Source: JAGRGG01 sp965217265 (lineage in GTDB: Bacteria > Pseudomonadota > Alphaproteobacteria > Geminicoccales > Geminicoccaceae). From it: 64,000 bases of DNA. A program made the translations under genes and the position numbers. Below, in pieces: positions 33,757 through 42,074 of this stretch (positions are counted from its first letter, which is position 1; each line of letters opens with the position of its first letter). The stretch covers positions 124,001 to 188,000 of the forward strand of contig CBDCHP010000011.1 in the NCBI GenBank assembly GCA_965217265.1, written 5' to 3'. The notes beneath the pieces are model-generated. The model was not told the DNA's origin, did not search any database, and was given only the letters and a program-made list of their open reading frames with translations.

Positions 33757-35067
33757 CTAGCGCATCAAGGAGGGCAGCCACAAGGAGAGGCCGGGCAGGA
33801 GGAGGATGAGGGCGAGCCGGACGACGTCGCTCGCGACGAAGGGGAGGACGCCTTTGAAGATCGTGACGAGCGGCACGTCGGGGAGAACGGTGCGCAGCAC
33901 GAAGACGTTCATCCCGATCGGCGGCGTGATCAGGCTGATCTCGGTCGCGACCACGACGACGATGCAAAACCAGATCAGCGTCTCGTCGGGGGCGAGGCCG
34001 AGGTCGAGGCCGAGCACGATCGGGTAGAAGACCGGCACGGTGAGGAGGATCATCGACAGGCTCTCCAGGACGCAGCCCAGCACCAAGAAGACGGCGAGGA
34101 TGCTCAAGATGACGAGCCAGGGCGAGGCGCCGAGGTCCTGCACGGCCCAGGCCAGTTCGTCGGGCAGGCCGGCAAACGTGACGAAGTTGGCGAAGACCAG
34201 GGCGCCGATGATGACGACGAACAGCATCGCCGTCGTGGCGGCACTCTCGACCAGCACGTCGAGGAGGCCCTGCAACGTCAGCCGGCGGCGAAGGAGGGCC
34301 ATGAGAAAGGCGGCGAAGGCGCCGACGCCCGCCGCCTCGGTCGGGGTGAACACGCCGCCGTAGATGCCGCCGATGACGACGACGAAGAGGACGACGATGC
34401 CGAAGGCGCCCCGCAGCGCGCGCAGCCGGTCCGGCCAGGGGGTGCGCTCGGCAGCGGGCCCCCAGGCCGGGCGCAGCGCCGTCGTCGCGGCGACGGCGGC
34501 GGTGTAGAGGAGGACGCCCAAGAGCCCCGGCAGGATACCGGCGATGAACAGCTTACCGATCTCGGCCTCGGTCAGCAGGCCGTAGATCACCATGATGACC
34601 GAGGGCGGGATCAGGATCCCCAAGGTGCCGCCCGCCGCGATGGCGCCGGTGGCGAGGCTGTCATCATAACCGAAGCGGCGCATCGAGGGCATCGCCACCT
34701 TGCTCATCGTCGCGGCCGTCGCCAGCGACGAGCCGCACACGGCCGAGAACGCGCCGCAGGCGACGATCGAGGCCATGGCGAGCCCGCCCCGCCGATGACC
34801 GAGAAAGGCGTTGGCCGCGTCGTAGAGTTCGCGGCTGATGCCGGCTTGCGTCACGAGGTTGCCCATCAGGACGAAGAGCGGGATGATCGAGAGGGTGTAG
34901 GAAAAGCCGGTGTCGTAGGCCTGCTGCCCCGCCATCGCCAGCGCCGGCCCGACCCCGACCAGGACGGCGAAGCCCCCCGCCCCGACGAGCAGCATGGCGA
35001 AACCCAAGGGCACGCGCAAAAGCAGCAGCGCGAACAGGACGACAAAGCCCACGATCGACTGCGTCAC
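33757..35067 (-). CDS. TRAP large permease (DctM) of the homogentisate locus
   Basis: 436 aa, ~12 helices: FSYTLSIIPLFVLMGNLVTQ (~52-72), GAFSAVCGSSLATAATMSKV (~105-125), GGTLGILIPPSVIMVIYGLL (~147), LGCVLESLSMILLTVPVFYP (~320-340), SLITPPIGMNVFVLRTVLPD (~370-390). Intact C-terminus LLPGLSLWLPSLMR, useful as a comparison for the frameshifted dctM at 4.5-6.2 kb. Downstream of dctQ (11 bp) and dctP. Confidence 0.9.
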   Translation of the reverse strand: MTQSIVGFVVLFALLLLRVPLGFAMLLVGAGGFAVLVGVGPALAMAGQQAYDTGFSYTLSIIPLFVLMGNLVTQAGISRELYDAANAFLGHRRGGLAMASIVACGAFSAVCGSSLATAATMSKVAMPSMRRFGYDDSLATGAIAAGGTLGILIPPSVIMVIYGLLTEAEIGKLFIAGILPGLLGVLLYTAAVAATTALRPAWGPAAERTPWPDRLRALRGAFGIVVLFVVVIGGIYGGVFTPTEAAGVGAFAAFLMALLRRRLTLQGLLDVLVESAATTAMLFVVIIGALVFANFVTFAGLPDELAWAVQDLGASPWLVILSILAVFLVLGCVLESLSMILLTVPVFYPIVLGLDLGLAPDETLIWFCIVVVVATEISLITPPIGMNVFVLRTVLPDVPLVTIFKGVLPFVASDVVRLALILLLPGLSLWLPSLMR

Positions 35068-35077
35068 CCGCTACCCC

Positions 35078-35560
35078 TCAGACATCCTGCACGGGCGCCG
35101 TCTCGATCGGCCCCCGCAGGTCGCGCGCGAGCTTCAACAGCAAGACGACCGCGCTCAACGCCGTGGCGCCGGCCATCAAGAAGGCGACCGGTGCCAGCGG
35201 CAGGCGCAGCGTGTTGGTGGTGGCGCCGTCGCCCACGAGCGTCAGGCCGCGCCCGAAAAGCTGCCACGCCAGCACCGCCAGCACCACCGCGCTGACGGTA
35301 TCGGCGGCGGCGAGCAGCGCCCGGCGCGCCCGCCCCGGCAGCGCCTTGTCGAGCAGATCCACCGTGACGTGCTCGCCCCGGGCACAGACGAGCGGCAGGA
35401 CCAGGAAGATCAAACAGGCGAGCAGGACGGTCGTGATCTCGTAGCCGCCGGTGACGGGCACGCCGAACAGGTAGCGCCCGGCCACATCCACAGTTGTCAG
35501 CAGCATCATCCCGAACAGGACGACGCCCGCGAGGATCGCCAGGGCTTTCTCGAAGATCAT
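35078..35560 (-). CDS. TRAP small permease (DctQ)
   Basis: 160 aa, four helices. DctQ core GVPVTGGYEITTVLLACLIF (~35-55), LPLVCARGEHVTVDLLDKAL. Separated from its dctP by one palindromic element copy (35.57-35.70 kb), whose arm would lie in the mRNA between binding-protein and permease genes. Confidence 0.85.
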   Translation of the reverse strand: MIFEKALAILAGVVLFGMMLLTTVDVAGRYLFGVPVTGGYEITTVLLACLIFLVLPLVCARGEHVTVDLLDKALPGRARRALLAAADTVSAVVLAVLAWQLFGRGLTLVGDGATTNTLRLPLAPVAFLMAGATALSAVVLLLKLARDLRGPIETAPVQDV

Positions 35561-35564
35561 TCGT

Positions 35565-35696
35565 TATGCTTCGCATCCGCTGCGCGTTTTCTTGCCAGTG
35601 TTAACGCAGGAGACTGGCCGCAGCGCCGAGGGCCAGCCTCGGACAAAGCAAAAAAGAAAGAAAAAAGACCGCGCGTCAGCGCACGCGAAGCGTTCA
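35565..35696. repeat. Palindromic element, full copy with degenerate left arm
   Basis: Left arm TATGCTTCGCATCCGCTGCG, core GCCAGTGTTAACGCAGGAGA and GCCGAGGGCCAGCCTCGGAC, purine tract, right arm GCGCGTCAGCGCACGCGAAG + CGTTC. The right end provides the dctP stop (TCA, 35694-35696). Confidence 0.82.
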
Positions 35697-36731
35697 AGTC
35701 GGCAGCGCCACGTTGTTCGCCTCGCGGATGGCGTCGATTGCCGCGCGCCCGTCGACGCCCCTCTTCTGCGCCTCCACCACCCAGGCCTCCTCAATGCGGT
35801 CGGCGACGGGCATGATCGCGCGCACGAGGGCGTCGTCGGCCGGGGTGATCGCGACGCCGCCGGCCTCGATGGCGCCTTGCGCGTTGGCGTCGGCCTCGGT
35901 CCAGACCTTGCCGACGCGCCGGGCGAACGCCTCGCCGCTCAAGGCCGTGATGGCGTCCCGGTCGCGCGCTTCGAGCGCCTGCCACTTGCTCGGGTTCATC
36001 ACGACGAACCAGGAGGTGTTGTAGAGCCCGCCGGGGAAGGTCTTGGTGTATTTCAGCAGGTCGACCAGCTTGAAGGCGGTGAGGGCTTCGAGCGTGAAGG
36101 CGACGCCGTCGGCGACCCCGTTCGCGAGCACCTCGTAGACCTCGGGCGAGGGGACCAGCATCGGCACGCCGCCCAAGCTCTCGACTAGTTGGCTGATGTA
36201 GCCGCCGGGCGTGCGGATCTTGAGGCCGCGCAGGTCGTCGAGCGCGTCGATCGGGCGGGGCGCCGTGTGCAGGCAGCCGGGGCCGTGGCAGTAGAGGCTG
36301 AGCAGGTGCGTGCCGGCGTGCTCGTCGACGCCGCCGAACATCGAGGTGTAGGTGTTCCAGTAGGCGGCCGAGAGTTCGGCCGCGTCGTCGCCCAGGAACG
36401 AGAACTCGGCGACGCGGGTGAGCGCGAACTTGTCCGAGGGCGTGAAGCTGTGCAGGCCGTAGGTAATATCGGCGATGCCGTCGCGGGCCATGTCGAAGTG
36501 CGCCGGGGCGCCGCCCAAGGGCTTGGCGAACATCCGCACCCGCACGCGCCCCTCGGTCGCCTCGGCAATGTCCTCGATCCAGGGCTCGAAGCCGCCGACC
36601 ACGATCGGGTGGTTGGGCGGCAGCCAGGAGGAGAAGGTGAGCGTCGTCCCGGCCGCGCGAACGACGCGCGGGGCGGCGATTGCGGCGCTGCCGGCGGCGA
36701 GCCCGCCCAGGATGTTGCGTCGCGTGGTCAT
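35694..36731 (-). CDS. TRAP periplasmic binding protein (DctP)
   Basis: 345 aa with a twin-arginine-like signal MTTRRNILGGLAAGSAAIAA, cleaved after VRA. DctP domain: WLPPNHPIVVGGFEPWIEDI, KPLGGAPAHFDMARDGIADI (~68-88), DDLRGLKIRTPGGYISQLVE with the ligand Arg (~165), PSPEVYEVLANGVADGVAF (~190-210). Upstream of DUF2783 and the FAD hydroxylase, overlapping the former by ATGA, so aromatic acid uptake (e.g. a hydroxyphenylacetate) fits. Confidence 0.87.
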   Translation of the reverse strand: MTTRRNILGGLAAGSAAIAAPRVVRAAGTTLTFSSWLPPNHPIVVGGFEPWIEDIAEATEGRVRVRMFAKPLGGAPAHFDMARDGIADITYGLHSFTPSDKFALTRVAEFSFLGDDAAELSAAYWNTYTSMFGGVDEHAGTHLLSLYCHGPGCLHTAPRPIDALDDLRGLKIRTPGGYISQLVESLGGVPMLVPSPEVYEVLANGVADGVAFTLEALTAFKLVDLLKYTKTFPGGLYNTSWFVVMNPSKWQALEARDRDAITALSGEAFARRVGKVWTEADANAQGAIEAGGVAITPADDALVRAIMPVADRIEEAWVVEAQKRGVDGRAAIDAIREANNVALPT

Positions 36732-36961
36732 GGCAGAGCCTCCTGATCCGTGTCTTTCGCTTCTTTATCGAGCGTCGATCGCGCCAACGCCAGCGCCGCG
36801 CGCAGCACGCCGAGATCGCCGATATGGTTGGCGAGGATCAGGACGAGCCGCGCGTCGAGTGCGGCACCCTCCGCATCGCTCAAACCGCGGTGCGCGTCGA
36901 GCAGGGCCTCGTAGGCGTCGTCGCCGCGGCCGCCGAAGTTATCGTGCAGGATCAAGGGCAT
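36728..36961 (-). CDS. DUF2783 small protein
   Basis: 77 aa, helical: DDAYEALLDAHRGLSDAEGA then ALDARLVLILANHIGDLGVL. This small family commonly sits beside aromatic FAD hydroxylases, as here (start overlaps the hydroxylase stop by ten bases; stop overlaps dctP start). Probably an accessory subunit; biochemical role unknown. Confidence 0.75.
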   Translation of the reverse strand: MPLILHDNFGGRGDDAYEALLDAHRGLSDAEGAALDARLVLILANHIGDLGVLRAALALARSTLDKEAKDTDQEALP

Positions 36962-38559
36962 CCGCCCGCCCCGCCCGTCGCCCGTTCGAGTGCCCGGCCC
37001 AGCGCCCCGGCGTCGGGGCGATCGAAGCGCGCCGCGACGTGCTGGTCCGGGCGGATCAGGCAGGTGACGCCCTCCCCGCCGCCGTAGCGCGCGCGCACCA
37101 GCCCCTCGGCGTCGACCAGGGCGCCGCCCGCCGCCTCAACGCCCTCACGCACGACGCTCAACGCCTCGACCGGCAGGCCGGGCGGAACGGGGCCGAAGAC
37201 CAGCGCCTTGAACCCACCGCCGAGGCGCTCCAGCAGCCAGCCGGGTTCGCCGTCCACGACCACGGGCGCGTCGGTGCAGGGCGAGCCCGGCCGCATCGGC
37301 GCGTCGGCGTCGTCCGGGTCGGCCAGCGCGCAGGGCTTGGACAGCCGGCCGCCGTTGACGAGCGAGCGGGCGAACGGGGCCGCCCCGGCCAGCGCCAGGG
37401 CGCCGTCGCGGTAGCGGCGCTCGGCGGCGCCGTGCGGCGACATGAACCGGGTGGTGCGGGCCGAGTTGAGGATGTTCTCGTCGGCACCCCGCCCCCGCTC
37501 GGCGTCGTAGCTCTGGATCAGGCCGGCGGGGGCCTCGCCTCGTACCACCAGCGCCAGCTTCCAGGCGAGGTTGTCGGCGTCTTGGACGCCGCCGTTGCCG
37601 CCGCGGGCGCCGAACGGGCTGACGACGTGCGCGCTGTCGCCGACGAAGACGACGCGGCCGTGGACGAAGTTCTTCAGCCTCGCGCAGCGAAAGCGGTAGA
37701 CCGAGCACCACTCGAGTTCGGGCTCGACCCCTTCGCCCAAGACGCGCCGCACCCGTGCCAGCACGCGCTCCGGCGCCTTCTCGCGTTCGGCATCGGCGCC
37801 GGGACCGAGTTGGAAGTCGACGCGGAACACGTCGTCCGGCTGGCGGTGCAACAAGACGCTCTCGGCCGGGTCGAACTCGGGCTTGAACCAGAAACGCCGC
37901 TCGCTCGGCATTTCGGAGCGCACGTGCACGTCGGCGATCAGGAACTGCTCGTCGAACGCCTGCCCTTCGAGCCGCAACCCCAGCATCTCGCGGACCGGGC
38001 TCCTGGCCCCGTCGGCGGCGACCAGCCAGTCGGCCTCCAGGGCGTAGGCGCCGTCGGGCGTCTCCACCTCGACCCTCACGCCGTCGTCCCTGGCTTCAAA
38101 GCCCACGACCCGGTTCTTCCAGCGGAGATCGATCAGGTCGGGAAAGTCGGCCGCGCGCTCGACGAGGTACTGCTCGACGTAGTACTGCTGCAAGTTGACG
38201 AAGGCCGGCATCTTATGGCCGGCCTCGGGCAGGAGGTCGAAGGCGTAGAGTTCGCGCTGCCTATGATAGACCCGGCCCACCCGCCAAGTGACGCCCTTCG
38301 CCACGACGCGATCAGCGACGCCGAGCCGGTCCCAGATCTCCAAGGTGCGCTTGGCCCAGCAGATGGCGCGCGAGCCGAGCGAGACGACGTTGTTCTCGTC
38401 GAGGACGACGACGGGGACGCCGTGCAGGGCGAGGTCGATCGCGGCGGTGAGCCCGACGGGTCCTCCCCCCACCACGACCACCGGCCGCCGCCGCCCCGGC
38501 CCGCCCCGCAGTTCCGGCGGCGGGGCGTAGGCGAAGGGGGCGTAGGCGTAGGTGCCCAT
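36952..38559 (-). CDS. FAD-dependent aromatic hydroxylase (MhpA/PheA type)
   Basis: 535 aa from MGTYAYAPFAYAPPPELRGG at 38559. Class A flavoprotein monooxygenase: VVVVGGGPVGLTAAIDLALH (~26-46), AADGARSPVREMLGL (second motif, ~180-195), GRVVFVGDSAHVVSPFGARG (~305-325) and a C-terminal thioredoxin-like domain. Substrate not evident. Position before hmgA-fahA suggests it converts a hydroxyphenylacetate or similar phenol to homogentisate. Five bases after the MBL gene stop; one operon with DUF2783. Confidence 0.85.
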   Translation of the reverse strand: MGTYAYAPFAYAPPPELRGGPGRRRPVVVVGGGPVGLTAAIDLALHGVPVVVLDENNVVSLGSRAICWAKRTLEIWDRLGVADRVVAKGVTWRVGRVYHRQRELYAFDLLPEAGHKMPAFVNLQQYYVEQYLVERAADFPDLIDLRWKNRVVGFEARDDGVRVEVETPDGAYALEADWLVAADGARSPVREMLGLRLEGQAFDEQFLIADVHVRSEMPSERRFWFKPEFDPAESVLLHRQPDDVFRVDFQLGPGADAEREKAPERVLARVRRVLGEGVEPELEWCSVYRFRCARLKNFVHGRVVFVGDSAHVVSPFGARGGNGGVQDADNLAWKLALVVRGEAPAGLIQSYDAERGRGADENILNSARTTRFMSPHGAAERRYRDGALALAGAAPFARSLVNGGRLSKPCALADPDDADAPMRPGSPCTDAPVVVDGEPGWLLERLGGGFKALVFGPVPPGLPVEALSVVREGVEAAGGALVDAEGLVRARYGGGEGVTCLIRPDQHVAARFDRPDAGALGRALERATGGAGGCP

Positions 38560-38563
38560 GCCC

Positions 38564-39514
38564 TCAGCCCTGAAGCTCCGCCCACATGGCGCGGTCGCGC
38601 GCCGCCGTCCAGACGCGCGGCGTGTCGATGCCGCACGCCTCATCAAAGGCGCGGGCGACGTTGAACGGCAGGCAGTGCTCGTAGATGGCGTAATCCTTGA
38701 ACTTCGAATCGCACGCCGCCTGGCAGGCCGCCATCGCGTCTTTGAGCGTGCCGCCGCCCAAGGCGACCTCGGCCACGGGCCGGTAGGTGCTGGTCAAAAA
38801 GTCACGGGTGAGCCCGATCGCCTCGGCCACTTTATCCTCGCCGACCAGCGCGTCGCCCCGCCCCGGCACCAAGGCGCGCGGCCCGAACGCCGCGATGGCG
38901 TCCAGCGTTGCCGGCCAGTCGCCGAAGTGGCCGTCGCCGCAGTAGCAGGCCGACTTGTACTCGACGATGTCGCCGGAGAACATCACGCCCGCGTCGGGCA
39001 CGTATGCCACGATGTCGCCCGCCGTGTGCGCCCGGCCGAGGCGGATCAGGTCGACGCGCCGACGGCCCAGATAGACCGTCATGCGGTGGCTGAAGGTGAG
39101 CGTCGGCCACGTCAGGCCGGGGATCGTGTCGGCACCCTTGAACAGGCGCGGAAAGCGGCCGTACTCGCTGTCCCAGTCCTCCTGCCCGCGCTCGGCGATC
39201 ATCGCCCGGCAGGCGTCCGACGCGACGACGTCGCTAGCATCGTAGGCCGAAGCACCCAGCACGCGCACGGCGTGGTAGTGGCTCAAAGCGACGTACTTGA
39301 TCGGCTTATCGGTGACGCCCCGGACCCGCTCGATCACCTTTTCCGCCATCGCCGGCGTCGCCTGGGCGTCGATCACCATCACCGCGTCGTCGCCGACGAT
39401 GACCCCGGAGTTCGGGTCGCCCTCGGCGGTGAAGGCGTAGAGGCCGCGGCCGATCTCGGCAAACGTGATCGCCTTCTCGGCCGTATCGCCCGTGGAGGCG
39501 AACCCCCCGCTCAT
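38564..39514 (-). CDS. MBL-fold metallohydrolase with altered metal motif
   Basis: 316 aa, start overlapping the fahA stop (ATGA). Metallo-beta-lactamase fold: VIVGDDAVMVIDAQATPAMA (~40-60), then YVALSHYHAVRVLGASAY where the canonical HxHxDH reads H-Y-H-A-V-R: the Asp and third His are missing. RAHTAGDIVAYVPDAGVMFS (~160-180) retains the later His and Asp. Likely binds one metal or uses different ligands. Role in the homogentisate operon is unknown; thioesterase or lactonase are possible. Confidence 0.8.
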   Translation of the reverse strand: MSGGFASTGDTAEKAITFAEIGRGLYAFTAEGDPNSGVIVGDDAVMVIDAQATPAMAEKVIERVRGVTDKPIKYVALSHYHAVRVLGASAYDASDVVASDACRAMIAERGQEDWDSEYGRFPRLFKGADTIPGLTWPTLTFSHRMTVYLGRRRVDLIRLGRAHTAGDIVAYVPDAGVMFSGDIVEYKSACYCGDGHFGDWPATLDAIAAFGPRALVPGRGDALVGEDKVAEAIGLTRDFLTSTYRPVAEVALGGGTLKDAMAACQAACDSKFKDYAIYEHCLPFNVARAFDEACGIDTPRVWTAARDRAMWAELQG

Positions 39515-40524
39515 CGCGCTTCCCCCATCTTGTAGGGCACGACCTCCTGCTCGATCGCGCCGAAGATCGAGGTGCCGTTCGCGTCGAACATCTCGATCCG
39601 CACGACGTCGCCGAAACGCAGGAACGGGGTCTCCGGCGCCCCGCGCCAGATCGTCTCCAGCATCCGCCGCTCGGCGAGGCAGCTCGACCCGATGTCCGAG
39701 CCCTCCTCGCGCGCCGCGTCGTTGGCGACGGTGCCCGAGCCGAGGATGGTGCCGGCGCCTAAGTGCCGGGTCTCGGCCGCGTGCACGATCAGGCGGTGGA
39801 AGTCGAAGGTCATGTCGGTGCCGGCGTCGGGCCGGCCCAAGCGCTCGCCGTTGACGTGCGAGACGAGCGGCAGGTGCAGCCAGCCGTCGCACCAAGCACC
39901 CCCAAGCTCGTCCGGCGTCACCGCCACCGGCGAGAAGGCCGAGGCCGGCTTGCCGTGGACGAAGCCGAAGTTCTTGGCGAGTTCGTCCGGGATCAGCGCC
40001 CGCGCCGTCACGTCGTTGACCAGCAGCACCAGCTTGACGTGCCCCCCCGCCGCCCCGGGCGCGACGCCCATCGGCACGTCGTCGGTGATAATCGCGACCT
40101 CCGCCTCCAGGTCGATGCCCCAGTCCTCGGACCGCGCCTCGATCGGGTCGCGCGGGCCGACGAAGCGGTCCGAGGCGCCCTGGTACATGAGCGGGTCGGT
40201 CCAGAAGCGTTCCGGCAGTTCGGCGCCGCGCGCCTTGCGGACCAATTCGACGTGGGTGACGTAGGCCGAGCCGTCGAGCCACTGGTAGGCCCGCGGCAAC
40301 GGCGAGGCGCAAGCCGCCGGCTCGAACGCGAACGCCCCCGCCGCCTCGCCCGCCGCCAGCCGCTCGGCAAGCTCTTGCAGGCGCGGCGCCGCCTCGGCCC
40401 AGTCGTCGAGCGCGGCCTGCAAGGTCGGCGCCACCCCCTCCGCCCGCACCGCGCGGGCGAGGTCGGCCGAGACGACGACGAGCGTCCCGTCGCGCCCGCC
40501 CGCCTTCAGGCTGGCGAGCTTCAT
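39511..40524 (-). CDS. fahA: Fumarylacetoacetase-family hydrolase (FahA)
   Basis: 337 aa from MKLASLKAGGRDGTLVVVSA at 40524. FAH fold with metal-binding WGIDLEAEVAIITDDVPMGV (~155-175), NDVTARALIPDELAKNFGFV (~195-215), GHVKLVLLVND and ETRHLGAGTILGSGTVAND (~275-293). Hydrolyses fumarylacetoacetate to fumarate and acetoacetate after HmgA and MaiA. Overlaps hmgA (ATGA) and the MBL gene. Confidence 0.85.
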   Translation of the reverse strand: MKLASLKAGGRDGTLVVVSADLARAVRAEGVAPTLQAALDDWAEAAPRLQELAERLAAGEAAGAFAFEPAACASPLPRAYQWLDGSAYVTHVELVRKARGAELPERFWTDPLMYQGASDRFVGPRDPIEARSEDWGIDLEAEVAIITDDVPMGVAPGAAGGHVKLVLLVNDVTARALIPDELAKNFGFVHGKPASAFSPVAVTPDELGGAWCDGWLHLPLVSHVNGERLGRPDAGTDMTFDFHRLIVHAAETRHLGAGTILGSGTVANDAAREEGSDIGSSCLAERRMLETIWRGAPETPFLRFGDVVRIEMFDANGTSIFGAIEQEVVPYKMGEAR

Positions 40525-41864
40525 CGGCCCCTCGGGTCGAAGCGCTTCTTCAGCCCGTCCCAGCAGTCGATGTAGCCCTCGTCCAGCGTGTCGAGCCCGG
40601 CGGCGTAGCGCGTCACCCGCTGGGGAAAGCGGGTCTCGAACATGAAGGCCAGCGTGTTCTCCAGCTTGACCGGCCCGAGGTCGGCCTCGGTCGCCTTCTC
40701 GAACGCCTCGGCGTCGGGGCCGTGCGGCAGCATCGTGTTGTGCAGGCTGAACGCCCCCGGCACGAAGCCGGTCTCCTTGGCGTCGTAGCGGCCGAAGACG
40801 AGGCCCATGAACTCGGACATGATGTTGCGGTGGTACCAGGGCGGCCGGAACGTGTCCTCGGCCACCGCCCAGCGCTCGGGGAAGATGACGAAGTCGATGT
40901 TGGCCGTGCCCGGCGTCTCGGACGGGGCGGTGAGCACGGTGAAGATCGACGGGTCCGGGTGGTCGAACAGGATCGCGCCCACCGGCGAGAAGCGGCGCAG
41001 GTCGTACTTGTAGGGCGCGTAGTTGCCGTGCCACGCGACGACGTCGAGCGGCGACTGGCCGATCTCGGTGCGATAGAGCCCGCCGCCCCACTTGACGTAG
41101 AGCACGGACGGCGTCTCCCGGTCCTCGTAGGCCGCGACGGGGGTGAGGAAGTCGCGCGGGTTGGCGAGGCAGTTGGCGCCGATCGGGCCGCGGTCGGGCA
41201 GGGTAAAGGCGCCGCCGTAGTTCTCGCAGACGTAGGCGCGGGCCGGTCCGCCCGGCAGTTCGACCTTGAAGACCACCCCGCGCGGGACGACGCAGACCTC
41301 GCCCGGGCCGATCTCGATCACGCCGAACTCGGTCTTGAAGCGCAGGCGGTTGGCTTGCGCCACGACCAGCAGTTCGCCGTCGGCGTTGAAGAAGTATTCA
41401 TCGACCATCGAGGCCGTGACGATCGCGACGTGCGCCGCCATGCCGACCTGCGCCTCGGCGTCGCCCGCGAGCGTCACCGTGCGCAGCCCCGCGACGAAGG
41501 TGAGGTCCTCGTCCGGCACCGGCACGGGCCCCCAGCGCAACTGCCCGATCGGCAAGTCGCTCTCCTCGCGCATCGGCGCCGTGCGGACGTGGCCGGGGTC
41601 GATCCGGGCAAAGCGGCCCGAATGCTTGACGCTCGGCCGGATGCGGTAGAGCCAGGAGCGCTGGTTGGTCGCCTGCGGCGCCGTGAACGGCGAACCCGAG
41701 AGCTGCTCGGCGTAGAGCCCGTAGGCGGCCTTCTGCGGCGAGTTGCGCCCGATCGGGAGCGCCCCCGCCAGCGCCTCGGTCTCGAAGCTGTTACCGAAGC
41801 CCGACATGTAGTCGGTCAGGATGGCGCTCTCGACGCCGACCCGCGGCACGTCCTGCACGCCCAT
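40521..41864 (-). CDS. hmgA: Homogentisate 1,2-dioxygenase
   Basis: 447 aa from ATG at 41864, chosen for GGGGGG upstream; the family start TDYMSGFGNSFETEALAGAL follows at residue 17. The non-haem iron ligands are visible: HRNIMSEFMG with His and Glu (~342-348), and the third His in LHNTMLPHGPDAEAF (~376-383). CENYGGAFTLPDRGPIGANC (~220-240) is typical. Ring cleavage gives maleylacetoacetate. First gene of the hmgA-fahA-MBL-hydroxylase operon; the element at 41.93-42.07 kb lies 60 bp upstream. Confidence 0.95.
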   Translation of the reverse strand: MGVQDVPRVGVESAILTDYMSGFGNSFETEALAGALPIGRNSPQKAAYGLYAEQLSGSPFTAPQATNQRSWLYRIRPSVKHSGRFARIDPGHVRTAPMREESDLPIGQLRWGPVPVPDEDLTFVAGLRTVTLAGDAEAQVGMAAHVAIVTASMVDEYFFNADGELLVVAQANRLRFKTEFGVIEIGPGEVCVVPRGVVFKVELPGGPARAYVCENYGGAFTLPDRGPIGANCLANPRDFLTPVAAYEDRETPSVLYVKWGGGLYRTEIGQSPLDVVAWHGNYAPYKYDLRRFSPVGAILFDHPDPSIFTVLTAPSETPGTANIDFVIFPERWAVAEDTFRPPWYHRNIMSEFMGLVFGRYDAKETGFVPGAFSLHNTMLPHGPDAEAFEKATEADLGPVKLENTLAFMFETRFPQRVTRYAAGLDTLDEGYIDCWDGLKKRFDPRGR

Positions 41865-41924
41865 TGTAAGCCCCCCGACAGCGTTGCACCCATAACCTGC
41901 CGTCCCAGGGCCGTCCGTCAAGGG

Positions 41925-42074
41925 TTACGCTTCGCGTCCGCTGCGCGGGGCTTTTCTCTTTTCTTTTTTGCTAGTTGGCTTTCGAGCTTGGCCTCAACGG
42001 TGGGGGCCAGCCTCGAACAAAAGCAAAAAAGAGAAAAAAGAAGGCCCCGCGCCAGCGGACGCGAAGCGTTCTCA
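41925..42074. repeat. Palindromic element, full copy, variant core
   Basis: TTACGCTTCGCGTCCGCTGC arm, T/C tract, core GCTAGTTGGCTTTCGAGCTT and GGGGGCCAGCCTCGAACAA, purine tract, right arm GCGCCAGCGGACGCGAAGCG. Its right end supplies the DegT stop TGA (42072-42074). Confidence 0.85.

Noticed and set aside
41865..41921. hmgA start at 41921
   Set aside because: The ATG at 41864 has a GGGGGG site and leaves a normal N-terminus; the longer version adds residues not seen in the family.
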